From: Delphinapterus leucas
Taxonomy: Eukaryota; Chordata; Mammalia; Artiodactyla; Monodontidae
Direction: 5' to 3'
Assembly: GCF_002288925.2 (NCBI RefSeq)
Contig: NW_022098001.1
Location: forward strand, 14,824,743-14,888,742
DNA length: 64,000 nt
This document shows, piece after piece, positions 48,401 to 58,584 of the stretch. Each line of letters opens with the position of its first letter. Position 1 is the stretch's first letter. The notes below the pieces were generated by a model. The model was not told where the DNA came from. It did not search any database and saw nothing but the letters and a program-made list of their open reading frames with translations. The translations under genes and the position numbers were made by a program.

Positions 48401-51400
48401 AACTGTATTAAGAGGATAACAGGTGCCTGGCACATAGTAAGTACCGAGTGAACGAACATTAGTTAGAGCTGATTCTGAATCTGTTGTTTCCTTTCCTTGG
48501 GCTTATCTTCCACAACTGGACCTTTCATTGCTTGAAGTCCTCATCCACTTTGGTCCCCCTTGGCTGGGACCCCGTGATGTGTGCAGAGGAGACATGAGCC
48601 ACTAGAGGATAGGCCAGTATTCCTAGGCAGGAGTTCCTTTAGGGTTCCTTGGGATCCTCTGCGCTCTGAAAGCTGAAAGCAGTTGAGAGTTTTGAGGGGA
48701 GAGGGGTGCTGGAGCCTCAGAACTTTCGAGGGGCTGCCTTAGCCGGTTCCAGCGGGTAAGAGAACTCTTGGGCAGGTTCACACACAGCGCTTGAGCCAGT
48801 CTCGAGCAGGATGGTCCTCCAAGCACAGTGGGGGTCAGATGCAGACAGACGAATCGAGGTGTGCTAGTCCGGGGAAGATGGCTGCAGACAACAAACTCCA
48901 TCCCACACCTCAGGATGATCTCTCTTGCTACACAGGGTGTGAGTACACATCCCTGTCTTTCATGGAGAGGACTGGAAAAATGAGGACTCCCCAGACCAGG
49001 TTACTGAAAAGCCTTATAAGCCAATAGGCCTTAACCCTTTCTCCATACACCTTAACCCAGAGCAAGTTTCAAAGGACTCTTCCAGAATTTTATATTCTTT
49101 TATTTCCCCTCTTCTCACCCAGTTAACCCTTGAAAAGGCTGAAAGGTGGGGACTAAGAGAGGAAGAGAAGATAGAGCTTTGGTTGCAAGCAGGTCCTCTC
49201 CTGGTCGCAGAAGGCTCTCAAGCAGGATGCTTTGAGTGAGAAATCCTTGGGGCATGCGGCCAGAGGTGATACATAAGCCCAGGTGCAGGGCATATGCACA
49301 AAGCAGGGCGGAGGTGTATTGCTTTAGGCTTTTGGGTTTCCGGCACAATGACTTTCAGGCAGAGGTAAGTCCAGTCAGAATGATCCTGTCAGGAACTTTC
49401 CAGAACAGAAAAGCAGTTTGGCCTTATTTTTGCAGCTGGAATCTTTAGTCCACTTTTCCTCTAGACTTCTTCTGGTACCTCGTAAACCAAGAGAAAGTTT
49501 GAGTTTGCTTTTCCCCTTAGCTATTGGAATACAGTATGTTTCTGTCTGAACTACTAAGGATTGGAATGAATCTCTTGTGCCTACTGTTGCGTGGTGAGTG
49601 ATGAGCTGAGGGCAGAGAAAGTGCTTTTTTGAGTTTTCTGAGTGCAGGGAGGTCTTTCAGAGAAAAGAGAAAAACTCTGAGGTGGTAAGGGGCAGTCAGC
49701 TCCCCCGCCCCCTACCCCCATCTGTGCTGCTCAAACTTTGATGATTTGCACTTGGTTGTATAAAGTTGCCTGTTGAGGTCATGAGGGCCTACTCTCCAGT
49801 AAGCCAAATTAGGCATTCCACTGCGATCCCATTCATGATACATATTGTGGATGGCAGACATGATGGGAATAATAGATTTAAAATCCCCCAGTGGGAAACT
49901 GTTAACATCATTTAGAAGAATGACACCTAAAGAGATGGGAAAACTGACAGAAAGAGCCATTCCTGGCTAATTTTATTCTCATTTGTCCATATTTTCTTTT
50001 CTTTCCCTCTCCTGATTCTAATTCTTAGAGGAAGAAACATTGAACCAGGAGCATTGCTCTTTATAAACTCCTCACTATTATGAAACAGGGATTGCCCTGG
50101 TTCCTACAATGCAGGGCTCTTAAGCTAGGATTTACCTATAGTAGGGAATGGCAAGTATGGCAGGAGCCAACTTCCTCCATCTGAAGAAGTGATGATAGCA
50201 GCTAACACTTACTGCATTCCTACTTTGTGCCCAGGCTTAATATATGTAACTGTCACAGCCCTGAGGTGTGGATACTCTTATCAATCCCATTTCACATATG
50301 AAGAAACTGAGGCTCAGAGAACTTAAGTAAGAAGTCCTGAGCCAAACCATTAATAAGATATGGCACCCAGATTTGAATTCAGGTTTGCTTGTGCTCACAA
50401 GCCACAATGCTATATTTATCATTTATTCATTCATTTGGTAAGTATTTACTGAGCACCTGCAATCTACCAGGCGCTGTCCTGGGTGCTGGGGGAAATAGCA
50501 GTAAGCAGCATAGATGCAAGTCTCTGCCTTAACATTCTGGAAGGCGAGAGGGACAGAAAATAATAAAATAAGTAAGTTAAATGGATTCATGTTAGATGGC
50601 AGTCAGCACAATGAAGAAAAATGAAACAAGGAAGGGAGTAAGGATTATTGGTAGCAGAGAGGCGATGGAATTCTAAATAGATGGTCAGGGAACACATCCC
50701 TCAGAAAGAGATAAGGGAACAAGCCTTTCGATATTGGAGAGAACAGATTCCAGGCAAAAGGAACAGCAAGAAAAATGGCAAAAAATCATTATGAAGATCA
50801 TAATTCTCAAATGATACAATTCAAAACAGGAAACCTCATTGTGAAAATAGAGTGGGTATGGGTTCAATTGTGTGGGATTGATGGGAATCTCTCTTGCAAA
50901 AATCCCAGTTAACTCAGTTAATCCTCCCTCTCCCCACTCCCACTGATTTTTCTGGGATGGAGCTGCTCTGGCCCTTTGTACTACATTCACCCTTTGCTTG
51001 CATTCCATCTGGGCTCAAGTGCAGGGGGAAGGTTTCCATTACTAAGTAGAGCTGGAGACTGCACTTCTGTTCTACTTAAGATGGAAAAACAAGGCTGTTT
51101 ATTCCTAGGGAACTGTATTTTTTTTTAACGAAGAAAACTTCGCCAAAGCAGGGCTAGTTTCAAGATTTTTTTCTTGCACATCTCAAAAGAGGAGAAATGT
51201 CTCTGAGCTGAAAGCTCCTGAAATGGCCAGTGAATGTTCAATAATCACCCCACTGAAAGGTGCAGAGGGTTTCCACGGAAGGCTTATGAGCTGGGTTTAC
51301 AGTTCTGCTGGGCAGTTAGTGTTTCTCACGGCACCGTCCATGGACTCTGAGTCAAAAGCAGTAAAGTGGGTTTATTCTCCTGAATGGTTTTACTACATAA

Positions 51401-54400
51401 AAGGTATAGAAATGATGAAAACAAACGCCTTTCATTTCAAGCATTTAGGGATACACGTTCAGAAGATGTAGGTGTTCTCCTTATTGCTAAGCAGAATACT
51501 GGAGGAATATACGTAGAATGTTGTTGAAGGTGATTAAAAAAATAATTTGCCTGTGTGAATATTTACACAGTTTACTCTGTATATTTACATAATTAATTGC
51601 ATATTTAGTACGTTTATTTTCTGGCATAATTTTCTACACCCTTTTACAGAAAAGTGTTGCCTATTTGCCTGCCTGCAGGATCACTGTTCTTTCTTTTCCA
51701 GAAGATACATATGAGCGAACACTGATTGTTGATGGGGAAAGTGCAACAATTATACTCCTGGACATGTGGGAAAATAAGGTATGCAGAGCCTGTAGCTCTC
51801 TGTAAATTCCTTTCAGGGCCTGCCTTCCAACAGGCTGTTTGGGGCAAGGGTGACATTGCCCTTTTTGATGTTGCAGATGAGGTGGACTCATTTTCTTGAT
51901 TAAAAGCACTTACTTCTGAAGAATGAAACTGTTCTAAGGAACAAGTCGTTCATCAATGAGCCCTGAATAACAAGCAAGTTGCAGTGATTTGCCTTTAGTT
52001 CTATTCAAGAATACAAAAAAATGTATTTGTTTTAGGGAAAGTGCCAGTAAGTATGGATGATAATTTTAAACTACATAAAAACATATTATATGAAGCTGAC
52101 ACTCTCACTACTAGTTTTCAACATTTGTTTTTTAAAGGTTTGGGGTTTCTGAGCCCATTTGCTAGACCTTCTGTTTATTAAGAACCCTTCTATGCTAACA
52201 AGAGGATTCTTAATTTTGTCACTTAGGGGCAAAAGAGTTTTATGGAAGCCAGGAAAGACTCGTTTTTGGTAGTTTAAATAAAATTTGAAATATTGTTTGG
52301 CAGACTCTTTGTATAATTTATCAACTCAAGCTGTAGGAGGAATCATAAAACTTTTTGGCATCAGTGCTGTCTGAGCTAGGAGTCTTTACAGCCACAGACA
52401 TCTTGTAGGCATGGAAGACTGATGCCTTTTGGAGAGTTGGAATAAGTTTTCTTCCTTTCTCATATCAGCAAGGGTACTTTAGGATAAACACATTGTCTCT
52501 TTCAAACTAACACCACATTTACCAGGCAAGTCTGAGCTCATGGGAGATCTCATTTTATCAGGGGGAGAATGAGTGGCTCCAAGACCACTGCATGCAAGTC
52601 GGGGATGCCTACCTGATTGTCTACTCCATCACGGACCGAGCCAGCTTTGAGAAGGCATCTGAGCTTCGAATCCAGCTCCGCAGGGCCCGGCAGACAGAGG
52701 ACATTCCTATAATTCTGGTTGGCAATAAAAGTGACCTGGTGCGGTGCCGGGAAGTGTCTGTATCAGGTGAGAGGAGTGGTGCCAATACCATAGAAACTGT
52801 CTCTGGGTCACCTGCATTTTCCTTCCAACAGTTGTTCTTTCCTTCCTCTTTCATGAAGCTGGAACCAGAGACTTATTAAAATGCCACATGGAGTTTTATG
52901 TATACTCTCTAAGGTGCCCCTGTTCCCAGCAGATCATCTGTTCTACCAGCAGGATTCCAATCTCCCTATCCCCAAGGCTTTCCCTGGAATTCCTTTAGGG
53001 AAGAGGTCATGCTCAGGGGTTTACTGGCAGTCCCCAGCCTTTGCTCCTTGTCCTTTCTATTCTCCAGGGAGATCTCAAGAGTCCTGGGAAGTGAAAGTAG
53101 CATCTTCAAGCAAGAAGGACGGGAACTTTGATTTAGGGGGCACTGTGAGAGTCTCACTGAGATTAAGAATTCCACTCTGGTTGCCTCTGGTTCCTGTAGA
53201 CCCGAGAAACACCCTCCCAGCCCTTACCCTTTGCTTCCTAAGTTTCAGTTAAGGCATCAGTCTGATGGTGTCACGTATCCTTTGTCGTACTTGGTTCAGG
53301 GATAATTCCTGTTTGTTGAGTTGGCACCCAAGTGCCTTTGGGGGCCCTTAAAATTTTATTGGCCTAATACAGATTTGGTACGATGGTAAAAAAATAAAAT
53401 ACTGCATTGCCAGGCTCCACCCAGGAGAAAAGAACCCTGTTGAATACTTAATAGACCCAACCAGCTTGGGAATGTCTTACTCTTAGGAAATGACCGTCTA
53501 CAGTAGTCATTTTTTTCCAAACCAAAACTTGGACACCTGGTCATTGAACACAATAGAACATTCGAAAATGAGACTTTCAGAAAAGCTTGTTTGGATAGAT
53601 TGCCGTAATTGTATTGTACTGTGTGAAATTCTCCAATTTTTTTTCAAAATATCCCATCAAAGCTTAAAAAAATTTTTTTCAGAGAGGAAAGTCAAATAGT
53701 CAGATTCTTGTTTTCAATTCAGGAAACTGACTCAGGAGAAAGAGTAAAGAACATGAACTTGAGAGTGAAGCAGGCCTGGATTCACACCTGTCACTTACAG
53801 GCTATGTGAACTGCCTCAAGTTTTTGTTTTGTTTTTTTTTTTTTTTTCGTACGCGGGGCCCTCACTTTTTTGTGCCCTCCCCCTTTGGGGAGCACAGGCT
53901 CCGGACGCGCAGGCTCAGCGGCCATGGCCCACGGGCCCAGCCGCTCCGCGGCATGTGGGATCCTCCCGGACCGGGGCACGAACCCGCGTCCCCTGCATCG
54001 GCAGGCGAACTCTCAACCACTGCGCCACCAGGGAAGCCCTGCCTCAAGTTTTTAAAGGACCACCTCTCTCCCCTCCAGTCTCATCACCTATCTGAAAGGG
54101 ATAATGTATTCTTAAAGATTGTTGTAAACATTAAAAAAATGTTTATAAAATATTCAACCCAGTTCCTTATGGGAATAAATTTAGGCTATGGCTTTGACTA
54201 ACTAATATTATGATATTTGATGAAACTCCTTAATATTATGATATTTGATGAAATTGGAGTTTCACACAGTGAATTTGGTGGGCCAGATCTAAAGCTCATC
54301 TCTCCTGTTTCCAGGAACCTTCGTGTGAGAGTCTTTCCTTCTATTTAAGCCCTGGGAGGACATGTGTCCCAGTGGCCTCTTGTATCCATCGCATATATGA

Positions 54401-54797
54401 CTGACTTAGAGTTCCCTAGAGGACCATTTAAAATTAGGACTCATCCAGCTTGGCTTTCTGTGTGTAGGGTCATATTCTGCAGCCCCCCTGACTTTCTTCT
54501 TCCCTCCTTTCCCCACCAGAAGGGAGAGCGTGTGCCGTGGTGTTCGACTGCAAGTTCATCGAGACCTCTGCAGCTGTCCAGCATAACGTCAAGGAGCTGT
54601 TTGAAGGCATTGTGAGGCAGGTCCGCCTCCGGCGGGACAGCAAGGAGAAAAATGAGCGGCGGCTGGCCTACCAGAAGAGGAGGGAGACCATCCCCAGGAA
54701 AGCCAGGCGCTTCTGGGGCAAGATCGTGGCCAAAAACAACAAGAACATGGCCTTCAAGCTCAAGTCCAAATCCTGCCATGACCTCTCTGTGCTCTAG
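45137..54797 (+). CDS. GEM: GTP-binding protein GEM (RGK-family small GTPase); join of four coding exons
   Basis: CDS = 45137-45467, 51702-51778, 52562-52766, 54520-54797: 891 bases, 296 residues, the human length. GEM binds GTP, and RGK proteins suppress high-voltage-activated Ca2+ channels through the beta subunit and oppose Rho/Rho-kinase signalling to reshape the cytoskeleton. Visible motifs: P-loop GEQGVGKST (82-90), the RGK-type DMWE (131-134) in place of the usual DxxG, NKSD (191-194) and ETSA (219-222). The roughly 75-residue N-terminal extension has RWSIP with Ser23, and the basic C-terminus has Ser289 next to Cys290; both serines are known 14-3-3 sites in the family. The C-terminus (FWGKIVAKNNKN, then HDLSVL) binds calmodulin and membrane in the family and has no CAAX box. 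Start: first ATG after the acceptor, with A at -3. Odd point: residue 261 is Thr where I recall Ser, a Rho-kinase site, in human and mouse. Confidence 0.98.
46720..47080 (-). repeat. Two MIR SINE fragments in GEM intron 2
   Basis: 46720-46825 (gggtaaactgagtcttaggg, then ctggaattagaactcagg) and 46865-47080 (tatgccaggcactgtgctaa, ttttacaggtgaagaaatgg, ggacaggattcaaaactag), both antisense to GEM. Confidence 0.75.
47150..47340 (-). repeat. L2 LINE fragment in GEM intron 2
   Basis: Antisense L2: catgcctggctccatgctag, ggggtacccagtgatgaacg. Confidence 0.6.
47905..48215 (-). repeat. L2 LINE fragment with CATT/CATC repeats in GEM intron 2
   Basis: CATT/CATC units at about 47907-47937 lead into antisense L2 (acagttactgaccctatacc, ctgtgaaaatcagaaaagtg). 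Confidence 0.6.
48270..48475 (+). repeat. MIR SINE in GEM intron 2
   Basis: Forward MIR: gagtttggactccagtttcg, ttattagtaaaatagagaca, ggtgcctggcacatagtaag. Confidence 0.8.
50188..50405 (-). repeat. MIR SINE in GEM intron 2
   Basis: Antisense MIR: atttcacatatgaagaaact, gaggctcagagaacttaagt, cagatttgaattcaggtttg. Confidence 0.85.
50418..50785 (-). repeat. L2 LINE fragment in GEM intron 2
   Basis: Antisense L2 3' end: ttcattcatttggtaagtat, ctaccaggcgctgtcctggg, then the diverged body to about 50785. Confidence 0.75.
51702..51778 (+). CDS. GEM: GEM exon 3
   Basis: 77-base exon with AG acceptor (51700-51701) and GTATGC donor (51779). Completes Glu111 and encodes up to Lys136, including ERTLIVDGESATIILLDMWE, so it carries the switch I side and the DMWE motif. 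Ends in phase 0. Confidence 0.96.
51779..52561 (+). other. GEM: GEM intron 3 (783 bp)
   Basis: GTATGC donor, CATTTTATCAG acceptor. No repeat or other feature recognised. Confidence 0.85.
52562..52766 (+). CDS. GEM: GEM exon 4
   Basis: 205-base exon encoding Gly137 to the first base of codon 205. Holds the central GTPase strands (AYLIVYSITDRASFEKA and IPIILVGNKSD) with the guanine-specificity motif NKSD at 52724-52735. Donor GTGAGA at 52767. A longer open frame reading to 52879 runs into intron 4 and is not the product. Confidence 0.97.
53720..54180 (+). repeat. MIR SINE in GEM intron 4, split by a CHR-type SINE
   Basis: Left part to 53825 (caggcctggattcacacctg, tacaggctatgtgaactgcc) and right part from 54040 (ctcatcacctatctgaaagg, ggataatgtattcttaaaga) join into one forward MIR. 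Confidence 0.75.
53812..54053 (-). mobile_element. CHR-type SINE in GEM intron 4, with target duplications
   Basis: Reverse-orientation short form at 53826-54039. TGCCTCAAGTTTTT appears on both sides (53812-53825 and 54040-54053), a 14-base perfect duplication. The part nearest the tail (about 53850-53890) is oddly changed: ccctcacttttttgtgccct and cccctttggggagcac replace the usual cctctcactgttgtggcctc and cccgttgcggagcac, while the rest is near-consensus. Confidence 0.93.
54203..54255. repeat. 28 bp-period tandem duplication
   Basis: taatattatgatatttgatg begins at 54203 and again at 54231, each followed by aaact/aaatt. GAAACTCC (54222-54229) and GGAGTTTC (54256-54263) flank the second copy as an inverted pair. 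Confidence 0.85.
54520..54797 (+). CDS. GEM: GEM exon 5 coding part and stop
   Basis: From acceptor AG (54518-54519) to TAG at 54795-54797: residues 205-296. Carries ETSA (54561-54572), the basic helix (RQVRLRRDSKEKNERR), the changed Rho-kinase position (Thr261, codon 54687-54689), Ser289 (54771-54773) and the RGK C-terminus HDLSVL. Confidence 0.98.
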
Positions 54798-55905
54798 GCA
54801 CCCGGAGTCATCCAATGTCCCCCAGTGGACATCACTGAAGGCCATTGGGACCCATAATCTATATTAGATTGGATTCTTAAGTATTGTTAGATGTGGCTTC
54901 CCCCGTTGTTAGCTGGGAACTAACGTGCTAGGCGGATGGGCAGCAAAATGCATGAGAAATGAAAGAGCTTTGTGAAGACTCAGTATTTATTTACAGGAAA
55001 AGCCTGACCTTTGCTGCTCGAACACCCAAGTCTCATTAGGGGACATGGTTGGTGTTCACATGTGTTTCCTCTCTCCTTTGGCTAGTAGAGAATTGAAGCC
55101 TACAAAATCATGCCTAGACAAGAATTTTTCATTATTAAAATTTTGCCTGGTGTTCTGTTATGTGAATTTGAGGCCGATCAGTGGGTCATAAACAAATATA
55201 GGAAAGCCATCAAAGGAATTTTTCAAAGGAGGGAGAACTTCTTTCTCTGTACCTTATATTCGTGGAGCTAGGATTGCAGAACTGGGTTCATCACGATCAT
55301 CACTGTTATTGCTCCATGAAGCTGTGAAAAGAAACGATGGACTTGCTGGAAACTAAAGCTTAGTAAACAATTTTTGTTCAGTGCCCACAGTCAGGGATCC
55401 AGAAGTGTATAGAATTGGGAACTGCTACATGTACCACTAATGGGTTCAAAAATTATATCTTTACTACTGTTGTCTTATAATTTTTTATTTAAAGGAAAAT
55501 TATTTTAATCAAATTCTATTTAGTCAAACCACATTTTATGTTGCGTTATTTTTAAAATCATAGGGCCATCATAAAAAGATATTTTTAAAATCTAAATTAT
55601 TGAGAACCTGGAGTGCAAAATACCAAATTTTTAAATATAATCGAAGGTCTGAAGTTTTATAAAACACAGAACATAAATACTTCCAGCATTTTGGGTTGAC
55701 CCTTTTATGCCACAGCTCTGCTCTATTTATTATTATTTTGCAAAATAACAACCATTTTAACATTTGATAAAGCATATTTATGAACATGTTTCTTAATAAG
55801 AAAAATGCCCATTTTTATTACCATTTTCTACCTTTTTCAGAATATTCAAGTTTTTACCTATATGTCTTATAATAAAATAAATAAAATCTTTGATAAAAAA
55901 GGCAT
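54798..55905 (+). promoter_or_regulatory. GEM: GEM 3' UTR with AU-rich element and poly(A) signals
   Basis: About 1.1 kb after the stop. An overlapping AUUUA pair (ATTTATTTA, 54985-54993) and a further ATTTA at 55725-55729 are AU-rich decay motifs, as expected for short-lived immediate-early mRNAs. Three overlapping AATAAA signals lie at 55871-55876, 55876-55881 and 55880-55885, so cleavage is probably near 55895-55905. The 3' half is AT-rich. Confidence 0.85.
55871..55885 (+). terminator. GEM: GEM polyadenylation signals (three overlapping AATAAA)
   Basis: AATAAA occurs at 55871, 55876 and 55880. The downstream DNA has T-rich parts after about 55910 (gtttttcctcc) that could serve as the cleavage-factor element. 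Confidence 0.8.
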
Positions 55906-56684
55906 CCCGAAATGTTTTTCCTCCCGACTCAAGATGATTATGATCATTTTGATGTAGCTTCTAGAGCAAGCACATTATAAAGAAACATACCTATTATTTT
56001 ATTTCTTCTCTTCATTGGCAAGAGCCCAGTCATCACCTGTTTTAAAGAGTATCCCTGACATCTCTCCTTTGACATGTGATTCACAATAACGCAAAGTGAT
56101 TTTTGGCTGATACAGTTAGCAAGTATTTGAGGTCATGTAAATGCCAAGTTATAGGAAAAGCAAGATTGACCTTTACTTTGGTCTGGCAAAATTCCTGACT
56201 CAACAGATGGGCTTTGCTTTGCTCCCCGAAGGCTCATGGTCCTAAGCTTGAGTAAAGCATTAGAGGAAATTATAAAGGATTAGGGGGGAGAAAAAGGAAA
56301 CTGGTGATTTTCAGCCTGCAAAGCTTTTAACCAAAGTCTCCTCCCTGACATTTTTACAGCTGGACATTAACACGTGGCTGCTTTCCAGTGGTGCTGTGTA
56401 GCCCTTCTGCTTCAAGGGTGGGACTTCCTGCTGTTCCCCATTCACACCTCTGGCACCCCCAGCACGCTCTTGCTCTCTCAACTCCCTATCTTTCTGAGTT
56501 TGTAATCAGACATACACTAGTAGTGACAATCAAGGGATCTTGCATATTGCCCAAAGCGACACAGTTTTATAAGGTGTCTCTCTCTACTTTGTTGGCCCTT
56601 TCTCCTCCTTTTTCCAAGTTGGGAGCAAAGGTTCCCATCTCTGCACTTTGCATCTTTGAATTGGTCGAGGAAACAGTACAGGGA
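55906..56684. other. GEM 3' flank, no gene seen
   Basis: No coding exon or repeat recognised. The open frame at 56388-56726 runs into a MIR and is unsupported. Confidence 0.45.
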
Positions 56685-56895
56685 GGTGATAAGAGTAAAG
56701 ATACAGGTTATACGGGCCTGGGATGAATCCTGGCTGTGCCATTTAACATGTGTGTCTTTGGAGTAGTTAAAGTTTAAAGCTTCTTGACTCTTAGTTTCTC
56801 ATCTGCAAATGGGGTTGCTAATAATACCTACCTTGGAAGGTTGTGAGATGGATGTCTTTCAGTCTGCCGTACCGTAAAGAGCTCGAGAGACGGCA
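56685..56895 (+). repeat. MIR SINE
   Basis: Forward MIR: gggatgaatcctggctgtgc, tagtttctcatctgcaaatg, ctaataatacctaccttgga. Confidence 0.85.
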
Positions 56896-57239
56896 GTTTT
56901 CATTGTCACACATCTTCCATTCTGCATCCGTTAGTTAGTTTTATGTGTCTGGAAACTCAAAATCAGGGGCCACTGTGTCTTTTCCTTTTCATTTCTTTAC
57001 TCTCTGCAATACAGTGCTTTGTGTATATTGAAGCTTCTTATAGCGTTTCTTCTTGCATGGTTCCTCTCAGTGGCCCCACGAGGTTGCCAGGACATTTTAT
57101 AGCAAACAAGTCCAGGGGGATATTAGTTCAGATGTGAAATGTCTGGGCTAGGACTGGGTTCCAGATGGAACTCATTTGCATCTTCTAGTATCCAAAACCA
57201 TTTCCTATACACACAGCTCTTTTCGTCCTCATGGACCAT
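56896..57239. other. Intergenic, nothing recognised
   Basis: No gene or clear repeat. Confidence 0.4.
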
Positions 57240-57332
57240 CCCCACACACACCACACACACGCCACACACACACACCCCTCTACACAGCACACACATATAA
57301 CATACACATACGGCAAACACAGTACACATATA
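57240..57332. repeat. CA-rich low-complexity repeat
   Basis: Degenerate CA/CACA units with interruptions. The open frames crossing it are artefacts of the repeat. Confidence 0.9.
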
Positions 57333-57379
57333 TCCCACAGCTTTTCAATCTGGTTTCATCACTGTGCATGTGTGACCAG

Positions 57380-57485
57380 GAGGAACTTGCTTATCCTCTC
57401 AGCCTCAGTTTTCCCATCTGTGACGTGGGGATGACAATATCACCTACTTCACAGTGTTGTGGTGAGAATAACGTGAGACCGACAA
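57380..57485 (+). repeat. MIR SINE fragment
   Basis: Forward MIR core: ctcagcctcagttttcccat, gtggggatgacaatatcacc, agtgttgtggtgagaataac. Confidence 0.8.
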
Positions 57486-57535
57486 AAGTTCTCGCCCCAA
57501 GAGAACTCCCATGACTTCTCCAACGCAGCATTCTC

Positions 57536-57745
57536 GCCTTCATTCGCTCACACCTCCTTTAGATTTTACTGGGCACCCAGGCACCATCAGGTACCGGGAA
57601 TATAGTGGTGACTAAGACATTGTCCTGGTCCTCAGAGTAAAGTTGACTGTCCCATAAAGCCAAAGAAGGTGGCATTAGAGATAGGAAGAAAATGAACCGT
57701 GGGAAGATTATACCTGGAAGGCACTAGATTTGCTGCCATTAGATA
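57536..57745 (-). repeat. L2 LINE fragment
   Basis: Antisense L2 3' end: gattttactgggcacccagg, atagtggtgactaagacatt. Confidence 0.6.
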
Positions 57746-57765
57746 AAATTCAAATGAAAGAAAAA

Positions 57766-57985
57766 TATTATTATTATTTTTGTTGTTGTTGTTGCGGTAT
57801 GCGGGCCTCTCACTGCTGTGGCCTCTCCCGTTGCGGAGCACAGGCTCCGGACGTGCAGGCTTAGCGGCCATGGCTCACGGGCCCAGCCGCTCCGCGGCAT
57901 GTGGGATCTTCCCGGATCGGGGCACGAACCCGCGTCCCCTGCATCGGCAGACAGACTCTCAACCACTGCGCCACCAGGGAAGCCC
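57766..57985 (-). mobile_element. CHR-type SINE, short form
   Basis: Tail is (TTA)n/(TTG)n instead of plain poly(T) (57766-57793), then the reverse body ending gccaccagggaagccc. Near-consensus otherwise. No clear target duplication. Confidence 0.93.
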
Positions 57986-58109
57986 AAACTGGGCTATTTC
58001 TAAAAATTCCATTTTGGGGAGTTAGGAGCACTGGAGAAAAGTTGGATTTTAAGCATCCTACATTTTCGCTCAGTACATGAACTACTCAATACAGGGAACA
58101 AGGCAAATA

Positions 58110-58545
58110 AAATCACTTGGCAAAATCCATGGAGTGCCTGCTTGTGCAAAGGTGCTGTGGAGAATACACGGTGGGAGAAGGCAGTCTCGCCTTTAAGAAG
58201 CTTATGATATAGTTATGACATATTGGTGGGAGGGGGACATGATGTGGATGAGGACAACTGCACAAATAACTAGAATATGACATAGAAGATAAGAAGGGGC
58301 CATGGAGGCATGTGAAGTAAGGTGGTTGGAGCTTAGATGGGAAAAAGAATTCCTTGCTTGGCTGGTGCAATCCTGGAATGCTTCTTGGAGGAAGTGGCAT
58401 TGAGCTTCATCTTGAAGACTACTCAAGATTTCCACAGGTAAGATTGGTTAAAAGAAAGAAAAATGGATAAGTTGGCCTATGTAAAGAAAATAACATAAGC
58501 AAGGGCAGAGAGGCAGGAAAGAGAAAAATCTGTTGAGAAAAATAA
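58110..58545 (-). repeat. L2 LINE fragment
   Basis: Antisense L2: gtgcctgcttgtgcaaaggt, ctgtggagaatacacggtgg, tcttggaggaagtggcattg, gggcagagaggcaggaaaga. Confidence 0.7.
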
Positions 58546-58584
58546 AAGAAGTCCAATTTGACCAGGAGCTTCCTGGAAGGTGGT

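Larger units (their letters stand above)
45468..51701 (+). other. GEM: GEM intron 2 (6234 bp)
   Basis: Largest intron. Contains MIR (46720-46825, 46865-47080, 48270-48475, 50188-50405) and L2 (47150-47340, 47905-48215, 50418-50785) fragments and otherwise unique DNA. No second gene or RNA gene seen in 45468-46700, 48476-50187 or 50786-51701. Acceptor TTCTTTTCCAG. Confidence 0.85.
52767..54519 (+). other. GEM: GEM intron 4 (1753 bp)
   Basis: GTGAGA donor and a CCCCACCAG acceptor after a pyrimidine-rich tract. It contains a MIR element split by a young SINE (53720-54180) and an imperfect 28 bp-period tandem duplication (54203-54255). Confidence 0.88.

Noticed and set aside
52767..52879. Extension of the exon 4 frame past NKSD
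   Set aside because: It passes the donor GTGAGA into intron 4. The true continuation is exon 5 (EGRACAVVFDCK).
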